DNA from: Shimia gijangensis
GTDB lineage: Bacteria > Pseudomonadota > Alphaproteobacteria > Rhodobacterales > Rhodobacteraceae
Direction: 5' to 3'
Length of the DNA stretch: 64,000 nucleotides
NCBI RefSeq assembly: GCF_900142085.1
Contig: NZ_FQZQ01000018.1
Coordinates: 17,777-81,776 of the forward strand
Positions 9,211 to 18,122 of the stretch are shown piece after piece (the stretch's first letter is position 1; each line of letters starts with the position of its first letter). The position numbers were made by a program, and so were the translations under genes. Below the pieces are notes generated by a model. It was not told the DNA's origin, did not search any database, and was given only the letters and a program-made list of their open reading frames with translations.

Positions 9211-10785
9211 TTACTTCTGGGTGATGCGCCCATCTGTATACGACGTGTAGGGCGCATTCTTGGCCATGTACTCGGCCAAAACATCCGCCAGATCAGGGCC
9301 GTAGTCATAGGCATTTTCGGCACTGCGGAACATTTTGTAACCGTCGCCACCGCCCCGCACATAGTTGTTCGACACCAGTGTGTAGGTTTTGGCCGGATCA
9401 ATCGGTCCCCACGCGCCGCCTTCCATCACCATCACATCACTGACTCGTCCTTCGTTTGGTGCAACCTCAGCACTCCAAGAAAACTTTAGGCCCGCGACTT
9501 GTGGGAAGCGGCCTTTGACCTCTTCTACCTGGCTCACGCCGTTTTCCAGCGCGTCTATCACAGTTTGACCCGACACCTGAAAGGTCGACAGCGTGTTTTG
9601 GAACGGCAGCACCGTCAGCACTTCGCCCATAGTCACCTCGCCCGTGTCAATTGAGGCGCGAATGCCACCCGAGTTGGCAATCGCGATGCTCACACCTTGA
9701 TCCGCTACGCGATCCAGCATGGCGTCAGCAATCAGATTGCCCATGGCGCATTCCTGTACCCGGCATACTTCACGATCACCGACGATGGGCTCGGCTGCCG
9801 AAGCCACAACCTTTTGACGAATTTCTTCCAGCGGCCCGGCCAGCTCGGCGATACGCGCCTTGGTGTCCCCGTCTTCAGCCACGGCAGCATCCATGATGAT
9901 AGGCTCACCGACCGCTTCGGTGATCTCGCCTGCGTCATTGAAGGTGACATTCAATTCACCCAGAAATTTGCCGTATGCGTAGGCCTGCACAATTGCCGTG
10001 CTGCCCACCATGGTCGGATATGGCCCTTTGGCGCGGTCTGACGTGTTGGACAGATAGGTGTTATCATGTCCGCCCACGATCACATCCACACCCGTGGTTT
10101 TGGCCGCAACATGCTGATCGACGCCATACCCCGAGTGGCTGAGCACGATGATCTTGTTCACGCCCATTTCGGTCAATTTGTCGACTTCGCCCTGCACCGC
10201 GGCCACCGGATCAGAAAAGGTCACATTGGGACCCGGGCTGGCCAGCTCATCCGTGTCCTGAGGTGTCAGGCCAATCAGGCCGATCTTTTCACCACCTCTT
10301 TCGATGACCACCGATTTCTGCAGTTTGCCAGCGAGCATTTCTTCGGCACTGACATCCGCGTTGGACATCACAACCGGAAAGTTCACCGCATCCATAAAGC
10401 CACGCAGCACTTCCGGGCCATCGTCAAACTCGTGGTTGCCGACGGTCATGCCGTCATACCCCATTTTGTTCATCATCTCGGCGGCAGCTTTGCCCTTATA
10501 ATAGGTGTAAAATAGCGTGCCCTGAAACTGGTCACCACCATCCACGAGAATCGCATTGTTAGAACGCGCACGCGCTTCGGCGACTGCTGTCATCAATCGG
10601 GCCGAACCACCAAAGCATTTGCCTTCGACGTTTTTGTCCTCCGAACACCCTGAATCATATTTGCTAATCGGTTCAAATCGTGAGTGAAAATCGTTGGTGT
10701 GCAATATGGTCAGCGAATAATCTGCCATTGCTGCACCAGTACTAAAAGCGATGGCGGCCACACTTGTCATGACACGAGAAAACAT
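9211..10785 (-). CDS. Periplasmic 5'-nucleotidase / UDP-sugar hydrolase family
   Basis: The protein of 524 residues opens with a Sec signal peptide (hydrophobic segment ending in GAAMA, cleavage likely before DYS). The metallophosphoesterase motifs follow: HTNDFH, GGDQFQGTLF, GNHEFDDG and VIVGGHDNTY. The C-terminal nucleotidase domain includes NSGGIRASI and NNYVRGGGDGY. Such enzymes strip phosphate from extracellular nucleotides and feed nucleosides to salvage, for which this window also carries the cdd-deoAB-add-upp operon. The start at 10785 is set by GGGGAG five bases before ATG and by the signal peptide; the 66 residues of upstream open frame do not look like protein. Confidence 0.9.
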   Translation of the reverse strand: MFSRVMTSVAAIAFSTGAAMADYSLTILHTNDFHSRFEPISKYDSGCSEDKNVEGKCFGGSARLMTAVAEARARSNNAILVDGGDQFQGTLFYTYYKGKAAAEMMNKMGYDGMTVGNHEFDDGPEVLRGFMDAVNFPVVMSNADVSAEEMLAGKLQKSVVIERGGEKIGLIGLTPQDTDELASPGPNVTFSDPVAAVQGEVDKLTEMGVNKIIVLSHSGYGVDQHVAAKTTGVDVIVGGHDNTYLSNTSDRAKGPYPTMVGSTAIVQAYAYGKFLGELNVTFNDAGEITEAVGEPIIMDAAVAEDGDTKARIAELAGPLEEIRQKVVASAAEPIVGDREVCRVQECAMGNLIADAMLDRVADQGVSIAIANSGGIRASIDTGEVTMGEVLTVLPFQNTLSTFQVSGQTVIDALENGVSQVEEVKGRFPQVAGLKFSWSAEVAPNEGRVSDVMVMEGGAWGPIDPAKTYTLVSNNYVRGGGDGYKMFRSAENAYDYGPDLADVLAEYMAKNAPYTSYTDGRITQK

Positions 10786-10888
10786 CGGCACTCCCCTTCC
10801 GTTGGACAATTTAAAGGGCAATGGTGACTCCGTTTTGACCTTTGAGTCAAAACTTCTCTCGCTTGACCTTGCGGCCGAAGCGTTGCAC

Positions 10889-11239
10889 ATGGGTTTTATG
10901 CTGATTTTCAAGATTTTCCGGTCCACAGAATGGGCTGAGTTGCGCGCAAACGGCGAGACCGCCGGGGCGCCTATCGATGTCACCGATGGCTATGTGCATT
11001 TTTCAACTGCTGAGCAGGCCGCCGAAACTGCTGCCAAGCATTTTGCGGGTGAAAAGGGTTTGTTTCTTCTTGGTGTTGAGACTGACGCTTTGGGGGACGA
11101 TCTGGTTTGGGAACCATCGCGCGGAGGGGCATTGTTCCCTCATCTTTACCGGGTTTTCAAAATCGAAGATGTGGCCTGGGCGCAGCCCTTGCCGCTGCAA
11201 GACGGGGTGCATCAATTCCCGGCAGGACTTGGCTTATGA
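10889..11239 (+). CDS. DUF952 family protein
   Basis: A 116-residue protein with the DUF952 pattern: [15 protein letters not shown] at the start, then [14 protein letters not shown], and [11 protein letters not shown] near the end. The biochemical role of DUF952 is unknown. ATG 10889 and ATG 10898 are both possible; the family usually begins near the second. The final codons overlap the ATG of pyrD as ATGA, so the two are translationally coupled and form an operon with the arsC-like gene. Confidence 0.85.
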   Translation: MGFMLIFKIFRSTEWAELRANGETAGAPIDVTDGYVHFSTAEQAAETAAKHFAGEKGLFLLGVETDALGDDLVWEPSRGGALFPHLYRVFKIEDVAWAQPLPLQDGVHQFPAGLGL

Positions 11240-12294
11240 AACTCATTGAAACCTTTGGTATGCGGGCTTTGCGCTCGATTGATCCCGAAGCGGCGCATGG
11301 CTGGGCCTTGCGCGCCTTGCAGATGGGGTTGGCCCCGGCCCCGGGTAAGATTACGTCAGATCGGCTGAAGACCACTTTCGCAGGGATTGATCTGGCGAAC
11401 CCTGTGGGATTGGCCGCTGGATTTGACAAAAACGCCACTGCCTTAAAAGGTCTTTCCAAAGCGGGGTTTGGGTTTTTCGAAGTGGGGGCTGCGACGCCTC
11501 GCCCACAGCCCGGCAACCCAAAGCCACGGCTGTTCCGCCTGACCGAAGACTACGCCGCCATCAACCGGTTTGGCTTTAACAACGACGGGATGGAGGCGAT
11601 TGCAGCACGACTGGCAAACCGACCCAAAGACGCCGTGATTGGCCTTAACCTTGGGGCCAACAAAGACAGCGACGACCGTGCCAGCGATTTTGCCAAAGTG
11701 CTGGCGTGTTGTGGTGCGCATTTGGATTTCGCCACGGTGAATGTATCATCGCCAAACACCGAAAAGCTCCGGGATTTGCAAGGCAAAGCGGCTTTGTCTG
11801 CCCTGCTGGCGGGTGTCATGGAGACCCGTAACGGACTGGCCAAACACATCCCTGTGTTCCTAAAAATTGCGCCTGATTTGTCGGATGCAGAGATCGCGGA
11901 AATCGCGGAAGTGGCGATCGAGTCCAAACTGGACGCCGTGATTACCACGAACACAACACTGGATCGCAAGGCACTGACATCTCAGCATAAAAATGAAGCT
12001 GGCGGCCTGTCTGGCGCCCCATTATTCACTAAGTCCACGCGTGTTCTGGCGCGTTTGTCGCAGCTGACCGAAGGCAAGATGCCACTGGTGGGCGTGGGCG
12101 GTATCTGCAATGCGCAGGACGCATATGACAAGATCTGCGCAGGCGCATCGGTGGTGCAGCTCTATACCGCGCTGGTCTATGGCGGTTTGTCCCTCGCGGA
12201 AGACATCATTCGCGGGCTGGATAAGCTGTTAGAGCAAGACGGGTTTGGCAATGTCGCCGAGGCGGTAGGCAGCAAACGGGAGAATTGGCTATGA
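11236..12294 (+). CDS. pyrD: Dihydroorotate dehydrogenase (quinone), class 2
   Basis: The 352-residue enzyme oxidises dihydroorotate to orotate in pyrimidine synthesis and passes electrons to quinone at the membrane. Class 2 is shown by the N-terminal membrane-associating helix region (residues 1-40), the FMN-site AGFDKNA, and the active-site serine in NVSSPNT. TTNTT and GVGGI belong to the FMN/phosphate site. ATG 11236 overlaps the stop of the DUF952 gene. Longer frames starting upstream lie entirely in the DUF952 gene and are shadows. Its stop overlaps the start of the next gene. Confidence 0.96.
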   Translation: MKLIETFGMRALRSIDPEAAHGWALRALQMGLAPAPGKITSDRLKTTFAGIDLANPVGLAAGFDKNATALKGLSKAGFGFFEVGAATPRPQPGNPKPRLFRLTEDYAAINRFGFNNDGMEAIAARLANRPKDAVIGLNLGANKDSDDRASDFAKVLACCGAHLDFATVNVSSPNTEKLRDLQGKAALSALLAGVMETRNGLAKHIPVFLKIAPDLSDAEIAEIAEVAIESKLDAVITTNTTLDRKALTSQHKNEAGGLSGAPLFTKSTRVLARLSQLTEGKMPLVGVGGICNAQDAYDKICAGASVVQLYTALVYGGLSLAEDIIRGLDKLLEQDGFGNVAEAVGSKRENWL

Positions 12295-12629
12295 TTACCA
12301 TCTGGCACAATCCACGCTGTTCAAAATCGCGTCAAACGCTTGCTCTTGTTGAGGAAAAAGGCGCGGTTGAGGTTGTAAAATACCTAGAAGCCAAGCTCAG
12401 CGAGAGCGACATCACTGCAGTGCGTGACTTGCTGGGGATGAAGGCCATCGACATGATGCGCCCAAAAGAACCAGAGTTTTCCGCGCTGGGCCTATCCAAA
12501 TCTGATGACGACAAAACCCTGATTTCTGCTATGGCGAAATGTCCGAAACTGATTGAACGGCCGATTGTAATTGCCGGCAACAAAGCCGCCATTGGGCGCC
12601 CCCCCGAAGCTGTTCTGGAAATTCTCTGA
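12291..12629 (+). CDS. ArsC/Spx-fold protein, YfgD-type arsenate reductase-like
   Basis: This 112-residue thioredoxin-fold protein carries the catalytic-site motif [12 protein letters not shown] at residues 6-17 and the arginine-bearing tail LIERPIVI. The length matches the short YfgD branch rather than the ~140-residue plasmid ArsC. Members are annotated as glutaredoxin-coupled arsenate reductases, but for the short branch this is often only inferred. Its ATG overlaps the pyrD stop as ATGA. The lack of arsR or arsB nearby argues against a dedicated arsenic operon. Confidence 0.85.
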   Translation: MITIWHNPRCSKSRQTLALVEEKGAVEVVKYLEAKLSESDITAVRDLLGMKAIDMMRPKEPEFSALGLSKSDDDKTLISAMAKCPKLIERPIVIAGNKAAIGRPPEAVLEIL

Positions 12630-12667
12630 AACAGATCGCGCCGCGTGCGTTTTTGGCAGAATAACCG

Positions 12668-12711
12668 GTTTGTACAAAACTTTTTCGGCACGTAACCGTT
12701 TTGTACAAAAC
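12668..12711. repeat. Two TTGTACAAA palindromic boxes between convergent genes
   Basis: GTTTGTACAAAAC at 12668-12680 and GTTTTGTACAAAAC at 12698-12711 share a self-complementary core and lie 30 bases apart, each next to CCGG and AACCG sequence. They sit between the 3' ends of the arsC-like and MATE genes, an odd place for an operator. They could be a decayed terminator pair or the footprint of a protein site. Confidence 0.55.
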
Positions 12712-12732
12712 CGGATCAACCGCAATATCCGG

Positions 12733-14052
12733 TTAATCGGCCCCGGCTGCACGCTCGAGAGCGGGATATTTCAACCAAAGTGTCACCCCCCGCGCGACAA
12801 AGCTGATCAGCAGCGCAACCCACAGTCCGTGGTTTCCCCAGAGCGGCATGAGCACCAGAACCGCGGCCACATAAACCAAAAGCGATATGGCCATCATATT
12901 GCGCATGTCGCGGGTTCGAGTCGCGCCTATGAAAATGCCATCCAGCATCCAGCTCGTCACACCGACAAGCGGAGCTGCCACCATATAGGGCAGATAGGCC
13001 CGTGCCTCGATCCGCACATCCGGCGCCTTGGCCAATAGATCAACGATGGCCCCTCCGGCGAGCGCAAAGGCAAGCGCAAGAACCGCCACGATCACAACAC
13101 CCCAAAGGCTGCTCATCCAGGCCGACCGCCGCAACGCCAGACGGTTGCGCGCACCCAGCGCCTGGCCGACCAAGGCTTCGGCTGCGAAAGCAAAGCCATC
13201 AAGCGCGTGACCGGTAATTTGCAGGAACTGCATCAGTACCTGATTTGCGGCCAGCGTCACATCGCCGAACCGCGCACCAAGGAAAATGAACGACAAAAAC
13301 ATCGCCTGTAGCATCAACGAGCGAGTCATAATGTCAGAATTAACTGCCATGACTTCACGCAGGCGCGCGCGATCAAACACCCGAACCCAGTCTCTCCAGG
13401 CGGGTTCACGAAAGGCGCCACGACATAGCCAAATGCCCAGAACAAAACCACTCCATTCCGCCAGAAACGTCGCAAAAGCAACGCCTGAAACGCCCCAGTC
13501 CAGACCAAGCACGAACCACAGATCCAACACGATATTCAGGCCGTTCATCCACAGTTGGAGCCATAGAACTGCCCGGGCGCGTTCCAGCGCAATCAGCCAG
13601 CCAGTGACGCCATAAAGAGCGATTGCAGCAGGTGCGCTGTAGACCCGGATCAGCAGGTATTGGCGCGCCAATGCTTCGACCTCTGCGCTGGCCGGCGACA
13701 TTTTGAACGCCAGCCAATAGAGGGGGATTTGCAACAGAATGATCGCGATGCCTGCAATCACTCCCAGCATCAGAGAGCGGGTCAACATGGCCGAGACTTC
13801 GCCGGTGCGCCCTGCCCCATAGGCTTGCGACGTCAATCCGGTTGTGCCCATGCGCAAAAACCCGAACACCCAATAAAAAGTGGTCAGAACAATCGCGCCT
13901 ATGCCTACAGCGCCAATCGGTGCCGCCAGTCCCAGCTGCCCAACCACACCCGTATCCACAGCCCCGAGAATGGGGACCGTGGAATTGGCAATCACAATCG
14001 GAATGGCGGTCTTCAGAACCCGGCGATGGGTGATCCCGTGGGTTTCAGCCAT
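12733..14052 (-). CDS. MATE family efflux transporter (DinF-like)
   Basis: The 439-residue membrane protein has about twelve hydrophobic segments in two halves. It begins with a MATE-type N-terminus (IPIVIANSTVPILGAVDTGVVGQ), where the Asp in VDT is the usual TM1 acidic residue, and includes QAYGAGR. MATE proteins expel drugs or metabolites using Na+ or H+ gradients; the substrate here is unknown. Its start overlaps by 8 bases the end of the upstream thioesterase gene on the same strand, so it is the last gene of a three-gene operon. Confidence 0.9.
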   Translation of the reverse strand: MAETHGITHRRVLKTAIPIVIANSTVPILGAVDTGVVGQLGLAAPIGAVGIGAIVLTTFYWVFGFLRMGTTGLTSQAYGAGRTGEVSAMLTRSLMLGVIAGIAIILLQIPLYWLAFKMSPASAEVEALARQYLLIRVYSAPAAIALYGVTGWLIALERARAVLWLQLWMNGLNIVLDLWFVLGLDWGVSGVAFATFLAEWSGFVLGIWLCRGAFREPAWRDWVRVFDRARLREVMAVNSDIMTRSLMLQAMFLSFIFLGARFGDVTLAANQVLMQFLQITGHALDGFAFAAEALVGQALGARNRLALRRSAWMSSLWGVVIVAVLALAFALAGGAIVDLLAKAPDVRIEARAYLPYMVAAPLVGVTSWMLDGIFIGATRTRDMRNMMAISLLVYVAAVLVLMPLWGNHGLWVALLISFVARGVTLWLKYPALERAAGAD

Positions 14053-14557
14053 CCTGTTTCGATGGCATCAAAAAGTGACCTGTGGCTTGTGCAAACAGTT
14101 TGCCACGCTGATCTTGCCAGGCTTCGACATGCACGCTTGCGTATCGGCGCCCCGAACGGTTGACCCGCGCCCGCGCATAGGCATCTCGCGGCAGGCCAGA
14201 GCGCAAATAGTCGACGTTAAAGTCAATCGTCTTGGGCAGACGCGGCAAATGACCGATTGCCAGTTCATCTGAATCAAAATTGCCGGTTTCGATGTCCTCC
14301 CAAAGAACCGACCACGCCAACCCGATCACCGCCGTGGTTTCCAGAAATCCGGCAATGGCCCCACCGTGCAAGGCAGGCAACATAGGATTGCCGATCAGTT
14401 TTTCATCGAAAGGCATCACGGCGGTCAGTTCGTCCCCGCGCCGATCAAATTCAATCCCCATATACTGTACATAAGGCACACCATGCACCAACCCGCTGAG
14501 GGCGGCATCACGGCGTTGCTTGACCACCTGAACGGGTTCAATCGGTTTGCGGCTCAT
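14045..14557 (-). CDS. PaaI-type hotdog thioesterase (1)
   Basis: The 170-residue protein shows the hotdog 4HBT/PaaI features: PALHGGAIAGFLETTAVIG with the conserved HGG and helix, then TIDFNVDYLRSG. These enzymes hydrolyse acyl-CoA thioesters, often aromatic or medium-chain. It is the middle gene of an operon: its start codon overlaps the stop of the second thioesterase gene (ATGA) and its end overlaps the MATE start. The N-terminal ~25 residues are longer than in minimal family members. Confidence 0.85.
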   Translation of the reverse strand: MSRKPIEPVQVVKQRRDAALSGLVHGVPYVQYMGIEFDRRGDELTAVMPFDEKLIGNPMLPALHGGAIAGFLETTAVIGLAWSVLWEDIETGNFDSDELAIGHLPRLPKTIDFNVDYLRSGLPRDAYARARVNRSGRRYASVHVEAWQDQRGKLFAQATGHFLMPSKQDG

Positions 14558-14979
14558 GACAGACCCTCGACTGTAAAGGCCCCGGTGGCTGTCGCGACGG
14601 GGTTGTCTTGGTCATCATCCATCGCAACCGCGCGCACAAAAGCCACTGACCGGGTGATGTGATAGCATTCTGCGCGCGTACGCACGTTCTGACCCGGTGT
14701 CGCAGCACGCATATAGTCGATCCGCAGATCAATGGTTGCGGTTCCGGCGGGCGATGAAGGGTGACTCATCGCGGCGGCCCCGCAGCAGGTATCCATCAAC
14801 GCCGACACCGCCCCACCGTGCAGGACACCGGTTTCCGGATCTCCGACCAGACGCAAGTCATAAGGCAGCTCCATCACAGCGACTCCATCGCCGATTTCAG
14901 TCAGCGTCATACCAAGCGCCTTGCAATGTGGAATTGCGCTGATGAACTGCTTTGCCATTTTTACTTTTTGGTGGGCCAT
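14554..14979 (-). CDS. PaaI-type hotdog thioesterase (2)
   Basis: A 141-residue hotdog protein with ETGVLHGGAVSALMDTCCG (HGG motif and active-site Asp/Thr area) and TATIDLRIDYMRAATPG, typical of PaaI acyl-CoA thioesterases. The start at 14979 is supported by AGGA about 7 bases upstream; the longer open frame crosses the divergent MerR gene and is not real. It is the first gene of the thioesterase-thioesterase-MATE operon and is divergent from the MerR gene at 15094, which may regulate it. Confidence 0.87.
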   Translation of the reverse strand: MAHQKVKMAKQFISAIPHCKALGMTLTEIGDGVAVMELPYDLRLVGDPETGVLHGGAVSALMDTCCGAAAMSHPSSPAGTATIDLRIDYMRAATPGQNVRTRAECYHITRSVAFVRAVAMDDDQDNPVATATGAFTVEGLS

Positions 14980-15093
14980 GTGCGTTTCCTGAATTTCCCT
15001 GTCCTTTATGAGCCTCATTTTCAGATCTCTGCAAGGGGCGGTTGCACCCCGCAAAAAGCCAGAATAGGCTTGGCGGTACTGGAGAATTACCAA

Positions 15094-15465
15094 ATGACCG
15101 AAGAACGCCTGTCTTTTAAGGAAATGTGTGCCAAGTTTGATGTGACGCCCAGAACGTTGCGTTACTATGAATATATTGAACTGCTTCAACCCGACCGCGA
15201 AGGCCGGTCCCGGTTTTTTGGTCCTCGGGAAGTGGCGCGAATGACGTTGATCATGCGGGGGCGTCGGTTTGGGATCAAACTCGAAGATATTCGCCAGTGG
15301 TTGCTGATTTATGAACACGAAGGCACCTCGGCGCAGATGCAGGCCTTTGTGGATATGGCTGATCGCCAATACGCCGAGCTGGAAGAGCAAAAACGCCAGC
15401 TGGAAGAAGCCATGCACGAACTAAAGACGTTGCGCGACGAAACAGCGGCATTGGTCGACGGTTAA
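15094..15465 (+). CDS. MerR family transcriptional regulator (1)
   Basis: A 123-residue regulator with an N-terminal winged helix (KFDVTPRTLRYYEYIELLQP), the wing and helix RFFGPREVARMTLIMRGRRFG, and a C-terminal coiled coil of about 40 residues for dimerisation. There is no C-terminal metal-binding Cys cluster, so metal sensing is unlikely. GGAG nine bases before ATG 15094 sets the start. It is a paralogue of the next gene. The genomic setting next to acyl-CoA enzymes resembles LiuR-type MerR regulators of fatty or branched-chain acid use, which is inference. Confidence 0.9.
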   Translation: MTEERLSFKEMCAKFDVTPRTLRYYEYIELLQPDREGRSRFFGPREVARMTLIMRGRRFGIKLEDIRQWLLIYEHEGTSAQMQAFVDMADRQYAELEEQKRQLEEAMHELKTLRDETAALVDG

Positions 15466-15563
15466 TTGCGACCCAAAACCAACTTTTCCACTGCGCTTTT
15501 CTGAAAAAATTCACTTTACCTTTACAAACAATACGTCAACTAAGAAGTGACGTAACGTTTCGC

Positions 15564-15577
15564 TTACGTCAACGTAA
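15564..15577. promoter_or_regulatory. MerR-type operator candidate
   Basis: TTACGT at 15564-15569 and ACGTAA at 15572-15577 form a perfect inverted repeat around CA, 39 bases before the start of the second MerR gene. A related half-site (GACGTAACG) lies at 15549-15557. LiuR-like MerR proteins of proteobacteria bind palindromes of this general kind, so autoregulation is plausible. Confidence 0.5.
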
Positions 15578-15616
15578 AGCAATGTTGTATCCAGATCGGC
15601 AACTACCAATTTGTCT

Positions 15617-16045
15617 ATGGAACGACACGACGAGGTTGACGACATGATCGATGGGACACTGACAATTCGCGAAATGTGCGATGCGTATGATGTAACACCC
15701 CGCACCCTGCGGTTCTATGAGGCCAAGGAACTTCTGTTCCCAATCCGAGAGGGTCAAAAGCGGCTTTTCACCAAGCGCGACCGCGCCCGACTCAAGCTTA
15801 TTTTGCGCGGCAAACGTTTTGGCTTTTCGTTGGAAGAAATTCGCCAGCTGCTTGATCTTTATGACATGGACGATCATCAAGCGACGCAGTTTAAGCGTAC
15901 CTATGAGGTCGCACAAGCCCGCCTTCAGGACATGATCGAACAACGCGATGAGCTGAACGAAGCCATCGACGATCTGAAAGAACAGCTCAAATGGGGTGAA
16001 CGCATTATCACCTCATTTAACACCACTAAAAAAGCCGCAGAATAA
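15617..16045 (+). CDS. MerR family transcriptional regulator (2), likely controls the downstream acyl-CoA operon
   Basis: A 142-residue regulator with DAYDVTPRTLRFYEAKELLFP (winged helix), KRDRARLKLILRGKRFGF, and a long C-terminal coiled coil. It lacks metal-site cysteines. ATG 15617 is used, but ATG 15644 is also possible since the winged helix begins after it. Its stop is 15 bases before the acyl-CoA dehydrogenase gene, so it is probably the first gene of that operon and responds to an acyl-CoA or similar metabolite. The palindrome at 15564-15577 is a likely binding site. Confidence 0.9.
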   Translation: MERHDEVDDMIDGTLTIREMCDAYDVTPRTLRFYEAKELLFPIREGQKRLFTKRDRARLKLILRGKRFGFSLEEIRQLLDLYDMDDHQATQFKRTYEVAQARLQDMIEQRDELNEAIDDLKEQLKWGERIITSFNTTKKAAE

Positions 16046-16060
16046 GCAGGGAACAAACCG

Positions 16061-17836
16061 ATGCCGATTTATAAAGCCCCCGTAAAAGACCTCCAATTTG
16101 TCCTGCATGACGTTCTGGACGTGTCCCAATCCGACATTCCCGGTTATGATGATATGGACGCTGATTTCACCAAGGCCGTGCTGGAAGAATCCGGCAAACT
16201 GACGAGCGAATTACTGGCGCCTCTGAACGTCGTTGGCGATCAGGAAGGCTGCCGTCTGGAAAACGGTGTTGTTTATACCCCCACCGGTTTCAAAGCGGCG
16301 TTTGAACAAGTCAAAGAAGGTGGCTGGACCGGTCTGGACATGCCCGAACAATACGGTGGTCAAAACCTGCCCTATGTTCTGAGTACCGCCGTTGGCGAAA
16401 TGTTCTCAGCATCAAACCAGGCGTTTACCATGTATCAGGGTCTGACCCATGGTGCGGCTGCCGCGATCCTTGCGCATGGCACCGATCAGCAGAAAGATAC
16501 CTATCTTCCAAAAATGGTCTCGTGCGAATGGACCGGCACGATGAACCTGACCGAACCGCACTGCGGCACCGATCTCGGTCTGATGCGCACCAAAGCCGAC
16601 CCTGCGGGTGACGGCAGCTACAAGATTTCCGGCCAAAAGATCTTTATCTCGTCTGGCGACCACGACATGGCCGACAACATTGTGCACCTTGTTCTGGCCA
16701 AAATCCCCGGCGGCCCCGAAGGCATCAAAGGTGTATCCCTGTTCATCGTGCCCAAGTTCATCGTCAAAGACGATGGCACGCCCGGCGAGCGCAATGGTGT
16801 TTCGGTCGGAGCGCTTGAGAAAAAGATGGGTATTCACGGCAACTCGACCTGTGTGCTGAACTATGACGAAGCCACAGGATACCTTCTGGGTGAAGAAAAC
16901 AAAGGCATGCGCGCCATGTTCACCATGATGAACGAAGCGCGTCTGGGTGTTGGCATGCAAGGGCTGTCGGCCGCTGAAGCCGCCTATCAGAACGCTGTGG
17001 AATACGCCAAGGACCGCTTGCAGGGCCGCGATGTCACCGGCACCAAGAACCCTGATGGCCCGGCCGATCCATTGATCGTGCACCCTGACATTCGCCGTTC
17101 GCTCATGGATCAGAAATCTTTCGTCGAAGGGGCGCGCGCCTTTATCCTATGGGGCGCACAGATGATCGATGCGGCACACCGCAGTGAGGACAAGGATGCC
17201 GATGGTCTGGTATCGCTGTTGACCCCTGTCATCAAAGGCTTCCTGACAGACGAAGGTTACGACATGACCGTGCTGGCACAGCAAGTGTACGGTGGTCACG
17301 GCTATATCGAAGAACACGGCATGAGCCAGTTCACGCGCGATGCGCGGATTGCGATGATCTATGAGGGGGCCAATGGCGTTCAGGCGCTGGACCTTGTTGG
17401 TCGCAAGCTGGCGCAGGACGGCGGCAAACACGTGATGGCCTTCTTTGATCTGGTCAAATCCTTCTGCAAGGACAATGGCGACGACGACGCCATGGCCGAT
17501 TTCATTGAACCATTGAAAGCTGCGTCTAAAGATCTGCAAACCGCCAGCATGTACTTTATGCAAAACGGTGTGAAAGATCCGAACCACGCATTGGCGGGCT
17601 CGTATGATTTCATGCATCTGTTTGGGCATGTGTGTCTGGGTCTGATGTGGGCGAAAATGGCCAAGGCCGCGACGTCACAATTGGCCGCGGGCACATCTGA
17701 CGCCGCGTTCTGCGAGACCAAGCTGACCACCGGTCGCTACTATATGGCTCGTCGTCTGCCCGCTACTGGCATGCATCTGGCCCGCATTCAATCCGGTGCG
17801 GATACAGTCATGGCCTTGCACGCAGACGCGTTTTAA
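16061..17836 (+). CDS. Acyl-CoA dehydrogenase, long C-terminally extended form (DmdC-like)
   Basis: The 591-residue flavoenzyme has the ACAD middle domain ([19 protein letters not shown], then [14 protein letters not shown]) and the C-terminal flavin domain ([23 protein letters not shown] with YEGANGVQ, where Glu is at the usual catalytic position). It also has the ~150-residue C-terminal extension found in the branch that includes DmdC, the methylmercaptopropionyl-CoA dehydrogenase of DMSP demethylation. Several paralogues of this branch occur in roseobacters, and most are general acyl-CoA dehydrogenases. No other dmd gene is adjacent, so I do not assign DMSP use. Confidence 0.88.
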   Translation: MPIYKAPVKDLQFVLHDVLDVSQSDIPGYDDMDADFTKAVLEESGKLTSELLAPLNVVGDQEGCRLENGVVYTPTGFKAAFEQVKEGGWTGLDMPEQYGGQNLPYVLSTAVGEMFSASNQAFTMYQGLTHGAAAAILAHGTDQQKDTYLPKMVSCEWTGTMNLTEPHCGTDLGLMRTKADPAGDGSYKISGQKIFISSGDHDMADNIVHLVLAKIPGGPEGIKGVSLFIVPKFIVKDDGTPGERNGVSVGALEKKMGIHGNSTCVLNYDEATGYLLGEENKGMRAMFTMMNEARLGVGMQGLSAAEAAYQNAVEYAKDRLQGRDVTGTKNPDGPADPLIVHPDIRRSLMDQKSFVEGARAFILWGAQMIDAAHRSEDKDADGLVSLLTPVIKGFLTDEGYDMTVLAQQVYGGHGYIEEHGMSQFTRDARIAMIYEGANGVQALDLVGRKLAQDGGKHVMAFFDLVKSFCKDNGDDDAMADFIEPLKAASKDLQTASMYFMQNGVKDPNHALAGSYDFMHLFGHVCLGLMWAKMAKAATSQLAAGTSDAAFCETKLTTGRYYMARRLPATGMHLARIQSGADTVMALHADAF

Positions 17837-17843
17837 TCGGAAC

Positions 17844-17861
17844 GGCGGGGTGAACCCCGCC
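17844..17861 (+). other. Intra-operon hairpin after the first acyl-CoA dehydrogenase
   Basis: GGCGGGGT at 17844-17851 pairs exactly with ACCCCGCC at 17854-17861. There is no T tract, so it is more likely an mRNA-stabilising or attenuating stem than a full terminator. It sits 8 bases after the acyl-CoA dehydrogenase stop and about 30 before the small gene. Confidence 0.5.
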
Positions 17862-17889
17862 CGACCACAGGGCCTTATTGGGAGGACAG

Positions 17890-18102
17890 ATGCCAAAACG
17901 ATTTCGACTGACCCGCCGCTTTCCGGTCGCCATGACCGAAGACGGCTATCGCAAGCTGCGCAGTTTTGCAGCAGAGGCCGGGTTGGACGAAGGCGAAGCG
18001 CTGTCCTTTCTGTTTGAAAACTTCGCGTCCGTCACGGACGAAGAAAAGCTGGCCCAGAAATTGCGACTGTTTAATTCCGAGCTTGAGGCGCGCAAGCGCT
18101 GA
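17890..18102 (+). CDS. Small ribbon-helix-helix-like protein in the beta-oxidation operon
   Basis: A 70-residue basic protein between two acyl-CoA dehydrogenase genes. ATG 17890 is preceded by GGAGG four bases upstream, a strong ribosome site. The N-terminal half ([19 protein letters not shown], then [15 protein letters not shown]) has the strand-helix-helix look of CopG/RHH proteins, followed by a charged helix. A DNA-binding or small regulatory role in this operon is plausible. The fold assignment is mine by eye. The name and function are unknown. Confidence 0.7.
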   Translation: MPKRFRLTRRFPVAMTEDGYRKLRSFAAEAGLDEGEALSFLFENFASVTDEEKLAQKLRLFNSELEARKR

Positions 18103-18122
18103 TCCGCCGGAGGGAGAATGAT

